A stretch of 64,000 nucleotides of DNA from CAWKDC01 sp964383495. GTDB lineage: Bacteria; Pseudomonadota; Gammaproteobacteria; JABCZS01. Each line of letters starts with the position of its first letter. Position 1 is the stretch's first letter. Shown here one piece after another: positions 43,871-53,257 of this stretch. Below the pieces are notes generated by a model. That model made no database searches, was not told where the DNA came from, and saw only the letters and a program-made list of their open reading frames with translations. The stretch covers positions 1-64,000 of the forward strand of contig CAYLHG010000004.1 in the NCBI GenBank assembly GCA_964383495.1, given 5' to 3'. Made by a program: the position numbers and the translations under genes.

Positions 43871-44560
43871 TTAACCCGTAATTTCAACCAATATCCCCTC
43901 TTCCATCATAAATCGTCTTTTTAACGATTGCGCGATGAAAATATCATGCGTCACCATGATAAAACTGGTGCCTCGCTCTTGATTCAATTCTAACATTAAG
44001 GATAGCATAATCTCTGCTGTCTTTTTATCTAAATTTCCTGTAGGTTCATCAGCCAAAACACATCCCGGCTCAGTCACTAATGCTCGAGCCAATGCTACGC
44101 GCTGCCGCTCACCACCCGATAATTCTCCTGGCTTATGGTTTAATCTTGCACTCAATCCTACCCGCGTTAATATTGCTTTTGCCTTTTCAAGTGCAGCTGT
44201 AGTTTTAAGGTTTGCACGCATTAATAAAGGAATAGCTACATTTTCTTGTGCAGTAAATTCATTTAATAAATGATGAAATTGATACACAAAACCTAAATAT
44301 TGATTTCTCATCTCAGATCGCATATTTTCAGAAAGAGCATGAATTGGTTTGTCACACCACAACACTTCCCCGCCTGAAAGCAGATCTAAACCACCCAAAC
44401 AATGCAACAAAGTGGATTTTCCAGAACCTGAAGCGCCTTGAATTGCTATACATTCTCCAGGTGACACAGCCAAATTAACACCCGATAATACAGACACCTC
44501 TTTGTCTGCATCTATGTAAGTTCTAACCAAATGACGTGCTTCTAATACATAATTATTCAT
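43871..44560 (-). CDS. lolD: LolD, ATPase of lipoprotein release
   Basis: 229-residue ABC ATPase of the LolCDE complex, which extracts lipoproteins from the inner membrane for LolA. Walker A GASGSGKSTLLH, signature LSGGERQRVALARALV, Walker B VLADEPTGNLD, and the LolD-type QFHHLLNEFTA Q-loop stretch. It overlaps lolC by eight bases, as in most gammaproteobacterial lolCD operons. Confidence 0.96.
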   Translation of the reverse strand: MNNYVLEARHLVRTYIDADKEVSVLSGVNLAVSPGECIAIQGASGSGKSTLLHCLGGLDLLSGGEVLWCDKPIHALSENMRSEMRNQYLGFVYQFHHLLNEFTAQENVAIPLLMRANLKTTAALEKAKAILTRVGLSARLNHKPGELSGGERQRVALARALVTEPGCVLADEPTGNLDKKTAEIMLSLMLELNQERGTSFIMVTHDIFIAQSLKRRFMMEEGILVEITG

Positions 44561-45797
44561 AGCGTAATGCCTCCGCAGGATGTGTGGTTGAGGCGCGCCA
44601 TGCTGGGTATAATGTTGCTAAAAAACTCATCAGAAAGGAAATACAAGCAACAGTAATAACATCCTGAGTGTGCAAATCAGATGGCAAAAAACTAATGTAA
44701 TAAACTTCAGAAGATAAAAAGTTTGTTCCCAATATTGCTTCCAAAAAACTCACCAGAACGGTAACATTTCTGGCCAAGAAAATGCCACCAATAATACCGG
44801 CTAATGTTCCAAAAATCCCAATAAATGATCCTTGCACCATAAAAACATGAATAATACTACGCGGCTTCATCCCCATCGTGCGTAATATTGCAATATCTGA
44901 TTGCTTATCTGTCACCACCATCACTAGCATGGATAATATATTAAATGCTGCCACCGCAATAATTAAAGTTAAGATCACAAACATCATCGTTTTTTCAAGT
45001 TTTACTGCCTGAAAAAAAGTACCATTTAAAAATGTCCAATCATAAACTCGCCACTCTTTTGGCAATAACGATTTAAATCGGTATGCTTCTCTGGGAGCTG
45101 CATAAATATCATCTAATTTTATTCCCAATGCACTAACATTATTTTCAAAACGCATTAATCTTTGTGCATCTTTAATGTCAATATATGCATAGGAAGCATC
45201 ATATTCATAATCAATTTTAAAAACACCCGACACTTTGAAACGCTTAAAGCGCGGTACTAACCCTGCGGGTGTTAACGTAGTTTCAGGCACGGCGAGTGTT
45301 ACATATTCTCCAGGAATAACATTTAAGTATTCGGCCAATTGCACACCGAGGATAATAGGATAATCACCGCTGGATAGTGACTGCAAATCCCCCTCTATCA
45401 TGTGCTCGCTCAAATAATGGTATGCCTCAGCTCGGTTAGGGTCTATTCCATTTACTTGTACAAATTGCGTTACCCCTGGGGTGCTCATCATGCCTGCTGT
45501 TTCTACCACGGGGGAAACAGCCTGAACCCCTTTTTGCGCTTTTAAAATATCAATTCCCTTTTCCCAATCTGATAGTTCGCTTCCTAAGCCTACTACTAAA
45601 ATATGTGGCATCATCCCTAAAATACGCGTTTTGAGTTCTTTGTCAAAACCATTCATAACAGATAACACTGTAATCAATACAGCTACGCCAAGTCCAATAC
45701 CCAATGTTGAAACTAAAGAAATAAATGAAATAAAATGATTGCGGCGTTTAGCGCGCACATAACGTAGCCCAATAAATAAAGCCAATGGCTTGAACAT
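44553..45797 (-). CDS. lolC: LolC/LolE, permease of lipoprotein release
   Basis: A 414-residue MacB/FtsX-type permease from the ATG at 45797 (MFKPLALFIGLRYVRAKRRNHF), which has GAGG eight bases upstream; the frame opens nine codons earlier. It has an N-terminal helix, a long periplasmic domain (about 50-270) and three C-terminal helices (ILTLIIAVAAFNILSMLVMVV and on). The RYxRAKRRNHF start is the mark of LolC/E. A single permease gene here suggests a LolCD arrangement (LolF-type), as in several Legionellales, though a second permease elsewhere cannot be ruled out. Confidence 0.93.
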   Translation of the reverse strand: MFKPLALFIGLRYVRAKRRNHFISFISLVSTLGIGLGVAVLITVLSVMNGFDKELKTRILGMMPHILVVGLGSELSDWEKGIDILKAQKGVQAVSPVVETAGMMSTPGVTQFVQVNGIDPNRAEAYHYLSEHMIEGDLQSLSSGDYPIILGVQLAEYLNVIPGEYVTLAVPETTLTPAGLVPRFKRFKVSGVFKIDYEYDASYAYIDIKDAQRLMRFENNVSALGIKLDDIYAAPREAYRFKSLLPKEWRVYDWTFLNGTFFQAVKLEKTMMFVILTLIIAVAAFNILSMLVMVVTDKQSDIAILRTMGMKPRSIIHVFMVQGSFIGIFGTLAGIIGGIFLARNVTVLVSFLEAILGTNFLSSEVYYISFLPSDLHTQDVITVACISFLMSFLATLYPAWRASTTHPAEALRYE

Positions 45798-45930
45798 ATC
45801 TATAACCTCGCCTGGGATTGTCACCCCTTCGCATCTTCAGGCACGAGAGGTATAGAGTGTAAGATTACACCGAGATACGCTTATCGTCTAGCAAAAAAAT
45901 GCGGTATAATCACCCCCAGGAGAACGCCTT

Positions 45931-46806
45931 ATGAACATTGTTGTATTAGCCCTATATAAGTTTGTAGCCTTGGAATCCCTTCAAACCCTGAAGGCTAGCC
46001 TGCTCTCTTTATGTGAAGCGAAAGGGATTAAGGGTACCCTATTATTAGCACACGAAGGGATAAATGGAACAGTTTCTGGCTCACGCGAGGCAATTGACAC
46101 GCTCAAACATTGGTTCGATCAAGACAAATGTTTTCAAGAGATTGATTTTAAAGAATCAGTTACAGAAACTCACCCCTTCAACCGCATGAAAGTTAAACTT
46201 AAAAAAGAAATTGTGACATTGGGGGTCCCAAGCATAGATCCTACAAAATTGGTGGGAAAATATGTTCAGCCTTGTGATTGGAATGCGCTGCTTCAAGATC
46301 CTGATATGGTAGTTTTAGACACCCGCAACGAATATGAATATGGATTAGGCACATTTGAAGGAGCCATAAACCCTCATACCGAATCTTTCAAAGAATTTGA
46401 CGCTTTCGTTGATAATACACTTGATCCTCAAAAGCACACTAAAGTTGCGATGTTTTGCACCGGTGGTATTCGCTGTGAGAAAGCCTCCAGCTTGCTGTTA
46501 GCAAAAGGGTTTAAAGAAGTTTATCATTTAAAAGGTGGGATTTTAAAATATTTAGAAGAAATTCCAGAGAAAGAAAGTTTATGGCAGGGGGATTGTTTTG
46601 TGTTTGATCACCGCGTAGCTGTGAATCACGCATTGGCTCCCAGCGAATATGACATGTGCCATGCTTGCAGACATCCTGTTTCACCGGAAGATCGCCTATC
46701 CCCTACTTATATAGAGCATATTTCTTGCCCGCATTGCGCTGCATTCCAAACGCCTCGAAATAAGACGAGAGCAACAGATCGCGCCAAGCAAATGCACAAG
46801 GAATAA
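45931..46806 (+). CDS. trhO: TrhO (YceA), tRNA uridine 34 hydroxylase
   Basis: 291 residues of the rhodanese-like TrhO family, which hydroxylates U34 of tRNA with oxygen, making 5-hydroxyuridine for wobble modification. Seen: N-terminal GIKGTLLLAHEGINGTVSG, central rhodanese domain with VLDTRNEYEYGLGTF and active-site CTGGIRCEKAS (Cys), and a C-terminal CxxC...CPHC zinc-like pair (MCHACRHPV, SCPHC). GGAGAA precedes the ATG. Confidence 0.95.
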   Translation: MNIVVLALYKFVALESLQTLKASLLSLCEAKGIKGTLLLAHEGINGTVSGSREAIDTLKHWFDQDKCFQEIDFKESVTETHPFNRMKVKLKKEIVTLGVPSIDPTKLVGKYVQPCDWNALLQDPDMVVLDTRNEYEYGLGTFEGAINPHTESFKEFDAFVDNTLDPQKHTKVAMFCTGGIRCEKASSLLLAKGFKEVYHLKGGILKYLEEIPEKESLWQGDCFVFDHRVAVNHALAPSEYDMCHACRHPVSPEDRLSPTYIEHISCPHCAAFQTPRNKTRATDRAKQMHKE

Positions 46807-46820
46807 ACGATCCCCTAAAA

Positions 46821-48088
46821 TTACTGGCTACAAGAGCACCCACTAGTCAGAAGCTGATTATAGGCGTCAACGCACGCCTGATTCTCCCCTACTGCGCTAC
46901 AATTTCTTGCTGCATCTCTGAAAAAAATTGATCGAGGCTGATTACATGTATTAACCATATTAAGCACTGCAGATTGCATTGCTTGATAAGTGGGGGAATT
47001 CCCAGCTTGACAAGGAAGGGGGGTGCCGCCCGCTCCCGTATTTCCAGTNNNNNNNNNNNNNNNNNNNNNNNNNNNNNNNNNNNNNNNNNNNNNNNNNNNN
47101 NNNNNNNNNNNNNNNNNNNNNNNNNNNNNNNNNNNNNNNNNNNNNNNNGGGAATTCCCAGCTTGACAAGGAAGGGGGGTGCCGCCCGCTCCCGTATTTCC
47201 AGTGGAACCTGCATTTCCACTGGAACCTGTGTTTCCACCAGAACCTGTATTTCCACCAGAACCTGTATTTCCACCAGAACCTGTGTTTCCACCAGAGCCT
47301 GTGTTTCCACCAGAGCCTGTATTTCCACCGGAGCCTGTATTTCCACCAGAGCCTGTATTTCCACCAGAGCCTGTATTTCCACCAGAGCCTGTATTTCCGC
47401 CAGATCCTGTATTTCCGCCAGATCCTGTATTTCCGCCAGAGCCTGTGTTTCCACCAGAGCCTGTGTTTCCGCCAGAGCCTGGGTTTCCACCCCCATTATT
47501 ACTATTAGTATCTTTATAGCTACTGCCTTGGCTAGTCGGCGCTGGGAAATTTGCAAACCCTAGGGCATTGTAAGCGGCATTGCATTTTTTCTTGTCACCT
47601 TGCTTGCAAGCATTTAAACCCACGGAAATGAAATTTAATTCTTTCGAATACATCGCACAATTATTTTTAGCTGCTGCTAACAACTGTGTTTTATAAGCAA
47701 TAGAAGGAGCTGAATTTTTTTGAACACTACTTGAAAATCCGCACCACTGGTTCCCTAACTCTTGGTAATACCGAAGGCATGTTTTCGCCCGCTCGCTCTC
47801 GGGCTGCTTAAGTTGTTTTTTAGTCTTGCCAGCACAGAAATTTGCACGAGCGATATATACTTTAGAAGCATCATGCATAAAAACCGTTGCACAGCGGTTT
47901 GCAGCCAAAGTAAGTTCGCTTGCACGGCCTGCATAGCTCATAGGCTGTTGCGACGGCAGCCCACCCTGTGGATAGAAGCCGCAAGCTAAATCAATTCGAT
48001 GAGATGTATTATCAGCAATCGATTTATTATCAGCTATCGCAACAAAAGGCATGGACAGCAAAACCAACAGAAGGCATTTTTTTAAAAG
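46821..48088 (-). CDS. Secreted Asn-Thr-Gly-Ser-Gly-Gly repeat protein, interrupted by the scaffold gap
   Basis: I read one gene from the ATG at 48088 (MLLKKCLLLVLLSMPFVAIA, signal peptide; GGAG seven bases upstream) to the stop at 46821. The mature N-terminal part (about 160 residues) has many Cys in C-x-n pairs (ACGFYPQGG, NRCATVF, NFCAG, TCLRYY, WCGF, NNCAMY, NACKQGDKKKC), then come about 16 copies of NTGSGG, then a C-terminal Cys-rich domain like the N-terminal one (NTCNQPRS, RNCSAV, QACVDAYNQL, GCSCSQ). The 100-N gap cuts it; the two sides share 55 identical bases, so joining by that overlap restores a single frame. Role unknown, perhaps a surface-linked binding protein. Confidence 0.7.
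47049..47148. other. Scaffold gap of 100 N
   Basis: One hundred N mark a gap of unknown true size. The 55 bases left of it (46994-47048) and right of it (47149-47203) are identical, so the contig ends overlap and the real gap is probably zero or a change in repeat number. Confidence 0.98.
47183..47500 (-). repeat. Tandem 18-bp repeats (NTGSGG)
   Basis: About 16 units of 18 bases, plus-strand form TTTCCACCAGAGCCTGTA with few changes (A/G at the third position of codons, some GCCAGATCC). They encode a NTGSGG array. Such arrays are prone to collapse in assembly and to length change in the cell. Confidence 0.9.
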
Positions 48089-48137
48089 CATGAGGCGCTC
48101 CAATCAGGCTAGTGGATTATCAAAGCTTAGGCTAAGT

Positions 48138-49055
48138 TTAAAACCCCGTCAAAAAAGCACGGATAGTCTGATTAATTGCTGTTCCAAAACGCTTCCCAAT
48201 GCGGGCTAATAAAGGCTCTTCAGCCATGTAATCAACCATAACAGGCTCTTGAACCACATCACGCGCAACCATGCTGCTTGATCCTAGTTTATCCACCAAT
48301 CCCAAGCCAATGCCTTGTTCGCCGGTCCAAATAAGGCCTGTAAATAATTCAGGGTTATCTTTCAAGCGGCCGCTACGCCCCTCTTTCACTTTATTAATAA
48401 ATTGTTGATGAACCACTTTGAGCGTATCTGCCATAAAATCTTTATGAGCAGGTGTCATGGGCTCAAAAGGGTCTAAAAAAGCTTTATTCACTCCAGCGGT
48501 AATCAACCGGCGCTCTACTCCGATTTTTTCCATTAAGCCAGTAAATCCAAATCCATCAAATAAAACCCCGATAGACCCCACAAGGCTTGCTTCATTAGCA
48601 TAAATATCTTTTGCGGCTGCTGCAACATAATAACAACCTGAGGCGCAAGTATCACTGATCACAGCGTAGACAGGTTTTTCAGGATATTTTACTTGCAGCC
48701 GACGCATTTCATCATAAATTTGCCCAGCCTGCACAGGGCTTCCACCGGGGCTGTTTAATTCAATGATCACCGCCTTCGAATTGGGATTATCGAAAGCACG
48801 GTTTAAAGCATCATTCACATCTTCAGCATTAGCATTCGCATTCGCATCGATTACCCCTTGTAAAGTCACCACGGCAGTATGCGAAGAGCCTAGCGGCGTT
48901 TTTTTAAGATCAGTGGGTAGAAGTAAAAATAAGAGAATCACAAAATATCCAAAAAACAAGGACTTAAATAAAATACCCCAGCGGCGTTTAGCACGCTGTT
49001 CTTTTAAAGTATCATGCAGAAGGTGTTCCAGAGCGTTTTCTAGTTTAGGGTCCAC
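48138..49055 (-). CDS. sppA: Signal peptide peptidase SppA (S49 family)
   Basis: 305 residues with one N-terminal helix (ILFKSLFFGYFVILLFLLLP) and the S49 protease domain. The nucleophile Ser is in DTCASGCYYVAAAA, the LNSPGGSPVQAG loop forms the oxyanion hole and the base Lys is likely in the KEGRSGRLKDNP segment. It has half the length of E. coli SppA, like the SohB/short SppA type. It degrades leftover signal peptides at the membrane. It is followed by the repeat protein and preceded by rluC on the same strand, 43 bases apart. Confidence 0.93.
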   Translation of the reverse strand: MDPKLENALEHLLHDTLKEQRAKRRWGILFKSLFFGYFVILLFLLLPTDLKKTPLGSSHTAVVTLQGVIDANANANAEDVNDALNRAFDNPNSKAVIIELNSPGGSPVQAGQIYDEMRRLQVKYPEKPVYAVISDTCASGCYYVAAAAKDIYANEASLVGSIGVLFDGFGFTGLMEKIGVERRLITAGVNKAFLDPFEPMTPAHKDFMADTLKVVHQQFINKVKEGRSGRLKDNPELFTGLIWTGEQGIGLGLVDKLGSSSMVARDVVQEPVMVDYMAEEPLLARIGKRFGTAINQTIRAFLTGF

Positions 49056-49098
49056 AAATATCTCCTCTCTATTTCTATCTGATTATAGATTATATACG

Positions 49099-50040
49099 CT
49101 AAATAAATAAATCCGAAGGTGCTTCAATTGTTATATTTAATGCTAATGCTGCACAATGAATAGTCAAACGACTTGCGTGTAACATCATTCGCTTCATTCC
49201 CCGTGCTTTAAAAGCCGCATTTACTTGCCGCTGGCCATATTTTTCATCCCCTATGACAGGATGCCCGCTTGCGGAAGTATGAACACGAATTTGATGAGTA
49301 CGCCCTGTCAGGATCCGACACTCCAGCAACGTTGCATCTTTCTCATATCGCAACGGCCTGAACAGCGTCTTAGAAGCTTTGCCTTCCTCATCTACATACA
49401 CTCGTCGCTCTCCCCCTCGCGATTCGAAGCGGCGCAAAGGAAGATCGACATGCTGCAACGATTTTGGCCAATGCCCTGCTACCCAAGCTAAATAAGTTTT
49501 GCCAATCTCTCCTTCTCGCAACGCTAATTGTAATGCCTTCAAAGTGCTCCTCTTCTTTGCAACCATTAAACAACCTGACGTTTCTTTATCGATGCGGTGG
49601 ACTAATTCTAAAGCCATTTCAGGAAACATGATACGCATCACTTCAATTAACCCGCCCCGCACACCGCTTCCAGCGTGAACAGCCAGGGAGGCAGGTTTGT
49701 TAAGTACAAACAAATTGTCATCTTCATACAAAATGGATTCACGAATCACATCATCTAAACGATCAGGAACTGTTTCTAAAGGCTTCACTACATTGACCAA
49801 AGGAGGAACACGCACTACATCTCCCGTCTGCAAGCGATACTCCGCTTTTACGCGCCCTTTATTCACACGCACTTCCCCGCCTCGTATCGCACGGTACAAC
49901 CGGCTTTTCGGCACAGCCTTAAAGATACGTGTTAAAAAATTATCTAACCGCGTGCCCTCAAAATCTTCATCAATTGTAATATATTGAATATTTGATGGTT
50001 TTTTTAAATCCTCAAGAGAGGGAGATTTTCTAGAAACCAT
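49099..50040 (-). CDS. rluC: RluC-type 23S rRNA pseudouridine synthase
   Basis: 313 residues. N-terminal S4 RNA-binding domain (DNFLTRIFKAVPKSRLYRAIRGGEVRVNKGRVK, about 32-64) and a catalytic domain with HRIDKETSGCLMVAKK, holding the catalytic Asp, and GRTHQIRVHTSASGHPVIGD. RluC modifies U955, U2504 and U2580 in E. coli 23S rRNA. It is divergent from rne with about 350 bases between, the arrangement found in other gammaproteobacteria. Confidence 0.93.
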   Translation of the reverse strand: MVSRKSPSLEDLKKPSNIQYITIDEDFEGTRLDNFLTRIFKAVPKSRLYRAIRGGEVRVNKGRVKAEYRLQTGDVVRVPPLVNVVKPLETVPDRLDDVIRESILYEDDNLFVLNKPASLAVHAGSGVRGGLIEVMRIMFPEMALELVHRIDKETSGCLMVAKKRSTLKALQLALREGEIGKTYLAWVAGHWPKSLQHVDLPLRRFESRGGERRVYVDEEGKASKTLFRPLRYEKDATLLECRILTGRTHQIRVHTSASGHPVIGDEKYGQRQVNAAFKARGMKRMMLHASRLTIHCAALALNITIEAPSDLFI

Positions 50041-50394
50041 TGCTGCAGTACCTTTTCCATGCTATAGTGACGAATGAACAACGCTGCCTAAGCCATTGAG
50101 ATTTGGGCGATTCAGTGTAACCGAGTGCGGCGCTCATATCAAGAAAGATTTGAAGTAGCCGAAATAATTGTAATGTCATGTATGAACATGATAGGCAACC
50201 ATGACAGCCGGTCTAGCTCGTAAGCGCTAATGCTATCGACAAGACATGACCGCCACATGGTATGAAATGAAAAGAGTTTGAAGAATTGATCAACAAACAA
50301 CATATCTTGTTATGCAACCTTCCTGGCCTACTTGCCAGCTCTTCTGTACGCCTATTATGTTGGCATGACATTCCCTGACAGAAGGAATGTAACT
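50041..50394 (+). promoter_or_regulatory. Leader region between rluC and rne
   Basis: A 354-base stretch without a convincing gene. In E. coli the long rne leader folds into hairpins by which RNase E limits its own level; the length here would permit that. Possible local structure lies around 50200-50240 (GCCGGTCTAGCTCGTAAGCGC). I cannot show that it is autoregulatory from sequence alone. Confidence 0.4.
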
Positions 50395-53175
50395 GTGACA
50401 AATAGAATGCTGATTAACGCAACCCAAACCGAAGAAATTCGGGTTGCTCTGGTCAATGGCCAAACGCTTTATGACCTTGATTTAGAAAACATGGAAAAAG
50501 AATTGCTGAAAGGCAATCTTTACCTCGCTACCGTCAAAAATATCGAACAAAGTTTAAATGCCGCTTTTGTTGATTACGGTGCTGAAAGGCACGGCTTCCT
50601 TCCTTTCAAAGAAATTTCAAAAGAGTATTTTCACTCCGTTGAGGATATGGCGGGAGAAAGCTCCAATGGTAACCGTAAAAATATTCGCGATGTCTTGAAA
50701 GTTGGCCAACAAATTTTGATTCAAGTTGATAAAGATGAGCGCGGCACTAAAGGTGCGGCACTAACAACTTTCATTACCTTGGCAGGCTGTTATTTGGTAT
50801 TGATGCCTAATAACCCTCGCGCAGGAGGCATTTCGCGCCGCATTGAAGGTGAAGAACGTGATGAGCTTCGCGATACGCTAGAAGGCTTGAAAGTACCTGA
50901 AGGCATGGGGATTATTGTGCGCACTGCTGGCGTAGGTCGAGCTCCTGAAGAACTACAATGGGATTTAGATGTTTTGCTCAAGCGTTGGGAAGACATTCAA
51001 AACGCCATTGCAACTGTCAGCGCCCCTGCGCTTATCCATCAAGAAAGAGATATCATTGCGCGTGCCATTCGAGACCACTTACGGGATGACGTAGATGAAA
51101 TCCTCATTGATAACCCCGCCTACTTTGAAAAAGCAAAACATTATATCGAGCGTTTGCGCCCAGAATCGTTGAACCGCTTGAAATTATACACCGATATTAT
51201 TCCATTATTTTCACGTTTCCAAATTGAAAACCAAATTGAATCCGCATTTCAACGCCAAGTTATTTTGCCATCTGGCGGGACGCTGGTAATTGATCACACA
51301 GAAGCGTTAATTAGTATCGATATTAACTCAGCAAAAGCAACTCGCGGGCATGATATTGAAGAAACTGCTTTTCATACTAATTTAGAAGCTGCCGACGAAA
51401 TTGCACGGCAGTTGCGTTTGAGAGACTTGGGCGGCTTGATTGTCATCGATTTCATTGACATGATGGCTACTTCCCACCAACGTGAAGTAGAAAATCGTTT
51501 AAGAGAAGCAATGCGCTTGGACCGTGCACGCGTTCAAATCGGCCGTATTTCACGCTTTGGCTTATTAGAAATGTCTCGCCAACGTCTACGTTCTTCTTTG
51601 AGCGAATCTGTGCAAGAAACCTGCCCCCGTTGCAGCGGCCAAGGCACCATTCGTAGCATTGAATCTTTATCGTTATCCATGATTCGTCTCATCGAAGAGG
51701 AAGCCATGAAAGACGGCACTGTCGCAGTATACGCTGCCTTGCCTATAGATGTTGCTACTTTTCTAACAAATGAAAAGCGCAGTATGCTTTCTGCATTAGA
51801 AACACGCCACGGCAAAAAAGTAGTGATCATGCCTGTGGTAGAAATTCAAGCGCCGAACTACCAAATTAAACGTATACGTGAAACTGATAGCGCCGCCATG
51901 ACAGAAGCCACCAGTTTTGGAATGGCTAAAGAAATGGTGACACGTGCTATCGAACAAAGCAGCCACACGCAGCCTTCTCGCCAAGCACCACAAACGCCTG
52001 TAGTACAATTTTTAGCGGATGTGAAGCCACGCGAACAAAGTTTGATTCAAAAATCTGTCAGTGGTATTTCTCAACTATTCAAATCAGTATTCAAAAACAC
52101 AGATAAAGAATCTGAAAATACAGAGGCTTCTTCTCCTTCTCGTAACACTGCCCCGCGTGAAGAATCGCGCGAACGTGAACGCGGCAACCGTGGGCGTTAT
52201 GGACGTCGCCGTGGCGGTGAACGTCGTGAACGTGGTGGCGAGCGTAGCGGCGAGCGTAGTGGAGAGCGTGGTGGCGAACGCCGTGAACATCGTTCACGTC
52301 AAGATCTCCCTCCCACACTAGAAGAAACTGCTGTGCCTGTAACAAATGAAATTGAGGCTCGAGAAGAAATGACTACAGACACTGCTCGCCATGAAAGACG
52401 TGGACGTGGGCATCACACACGTCGCGGGCTAAGAAAGGACGGTCGCGCTCATCCGCACCATCATCGTGAAACCTCTCCTTTTGAAACGATGCCAGCACCT
52501 TTAGCAGATGTAAATGGAGATGATATTGATGCTTTAGATATTCAGCCTGCTAATATTGATCATCGTTCCCCATTAGAGCGTCAAGCGTCAGGTCAACGCT
52601 CTGAACAACGCGATCGTAATCATGGTAGTTTACGTGGAGGACCACAACGCAATCGTCGCAGAGGCCCTGGCGGTAGCCATACGCCTTATGAGCAGCAACC
52701 CGAACGGCGCCATGCAGGTCTTCCCGAAGACACTGCGCCTCGCTTTATTCCGCATGAAACTCCTGCTCCTGTTCAAGCAGATGTAATGGAAAATGCAGTG
52801 GGCGCTCCTGCTGTTGCTCAATCTTCGTGGGAAGTGCCTGCTGCACCTGTTGAAAGCACATCTATTGTTGCACCAACCTCTCGTGCGCCTCGTGCTCCTC
52901 GTGAAAGAAAAATGCCAAAATTTGACAGCCCGTTAATGCAAGAAACCACATTAATGGATGTGACAAAGATGAATGCACACGATGAAGCTCAAGCTAGCGA
53001 AGGAGCGCCGAATATATCAGCGCAAGAGACAGGCAATGAAGGAAGCGCGGGCTCAGTCAATCACCGTTATCCACGCCGTCGCGCGAATCATTTGCGTCCT
53101 CATCGCAATCAAAATGCGAATGCAGTTCAAAAGGAATCAAATGACGAGCCTAAGGGTACTGACGAAGCAATCTAG
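50395..53175 (+). CDS. rne: Ribonuclease E
   Basis: I chose the GTG at 50395 (MTNRMLINATQ), with AAGGA eight bases upstream, which matches E. coli MKRMLINATQ; frame opens at 50332. The 926-residue protein has the N-terminal catalytic half: S1 domain (AAFVDYGAERHGFLP, 50-64), 5' sensor (LMPNNPRAGGISRRIEGEERD), DNase I-like site (LISIDINSAKAT and IDFIDMM) and the zinc-link CPRCSGQG. The C-terminal half is disordered, Arg/Gly/Glu-rich (a run of GERSGERGGER near 610-640), then Pro/Ala-rich, ending in a conserved-looking FDSPLMQETTLMDVTKMN. That is the scaffold for RNA and degradosome partners. Terminator follows at 53184. Confidence 0.95.
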   Translation: MTNRMLINATQTEEIRVALVNGQTLYDLDLENMEKELLKGNLYLATVKNIEQSLNAAFVDYGAERHGFLPFKEISKEYFHSVEDMAGESSNGNRKNIRDVLKVGQQILIQVDKDERGTKGAALTTFITLAGCYLVLMPNNPRAGGISRRIEGEERDELRDTLEGLKVPEGMGIIVRTAGVGRAPEELQWDLDVLLKRWEDIQNAIATVSAPALIHQERDIIARAIRDHLRDDVDEILIDNPAYFEKAKHYIERLRPESLNRLKLYTDIIPLFSRFQIENQIESAFQRQVILPSGGTLVIDHTEALISIDINSAKATRGHDIEETAFHTNLEAADEIARQLRLRDLGGLIVIDFIDMMATSHQREVENRLREAMRLDRARVQIGRISRFGLLEMSRQRLRSSLSESVQETCPRCSGQGTIRSIESLSLSMIRLIEEEAMKDGTVAVYAALPIDVATFLTNEKRSMLSALETRHGKKVVIMPVVEIQAPNYQIKRIRETDSAAMTEATSFGMAKEMVTRAIEQSSHTQPSRQAPQTPVVQFLADVKPREQSLIQKSVSGISQLFKSVFKNTDKESENTEASSPSRNTAPREESRERERGNRGRYGRRRGGERRERGGERSGERSGERGGERREHRSRQDLPPTLEETAVPVTNEIEAREEMTTDTARHERRGRGHHTRRGLRKDGRAHPHHHRETSPFETMPAPLADVNGDDIDALDIQPANIDHRSPLERQASGQRSEQRDRNHGSLRGGPQRNRRRGPGGSHTPYEQQPERRHAGLPEDTAPRFIPHETPAPVQADVMENAVGAPAVAQSSWEVPAAPVESTSIVAPTSRAPRAPRERKMPKFDSPLMQETTLMDVTKMNAHDEAQASEGAPNISAQETGNEGSAGSVNHRYPRRRANHLRPHRNQNANAVQKESNDEPKGTDEAI

Positions 53176-53183
53176 TTAGGTGC

Positions 53184-53213
53184 AGGCGCATGGCTTCAGA
53201 GAGTCATGCGCCT
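53184..53213 (+). terminator. Hairpin after rne
   Basis: AGGCGCATGGC and GTCATGCGCCT pair around a loop, 8 bases after the stop of rne. The T-run after it is short. Confidence 0.6.
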
Positions 53214-53257
53214 CACGCGTCTTTCCATGAATTGTCGCTAAAAGCTCATTAGGTGGA

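Noticed and set aside
47183..47500. CRISPR array
   Set aside because: Units are contiguous 18-base coding repeats with no spacers and no cas genes nearby.
47178..47519. A plus-strand frame of Pro-Pro-Glu-Pro-Val-Phe repeats
   Set aside because: It is the antisense of the NTGSGG repeats; any 18-base repeat gives open frames on several strands. No ribosome site or signal peptide.
46960..47563. Several frames reading through the 100-N gap
   Set aside because: The gap length is arbitrary, so frames across it have no meaning.
50213..50401. Minus-strand frame of 62 codons in the rne leader
   Set aside because: Overlaps the rne start region, has no supporting ribosome site and no likeness to a known protein.
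52061..52345. Frames on both strands inside rne, rich in Val/Ala or Arg/His
   Set aside because: They arise from the repetitive Arg/Gly/Glu codons of the RNase E C-terminal half.
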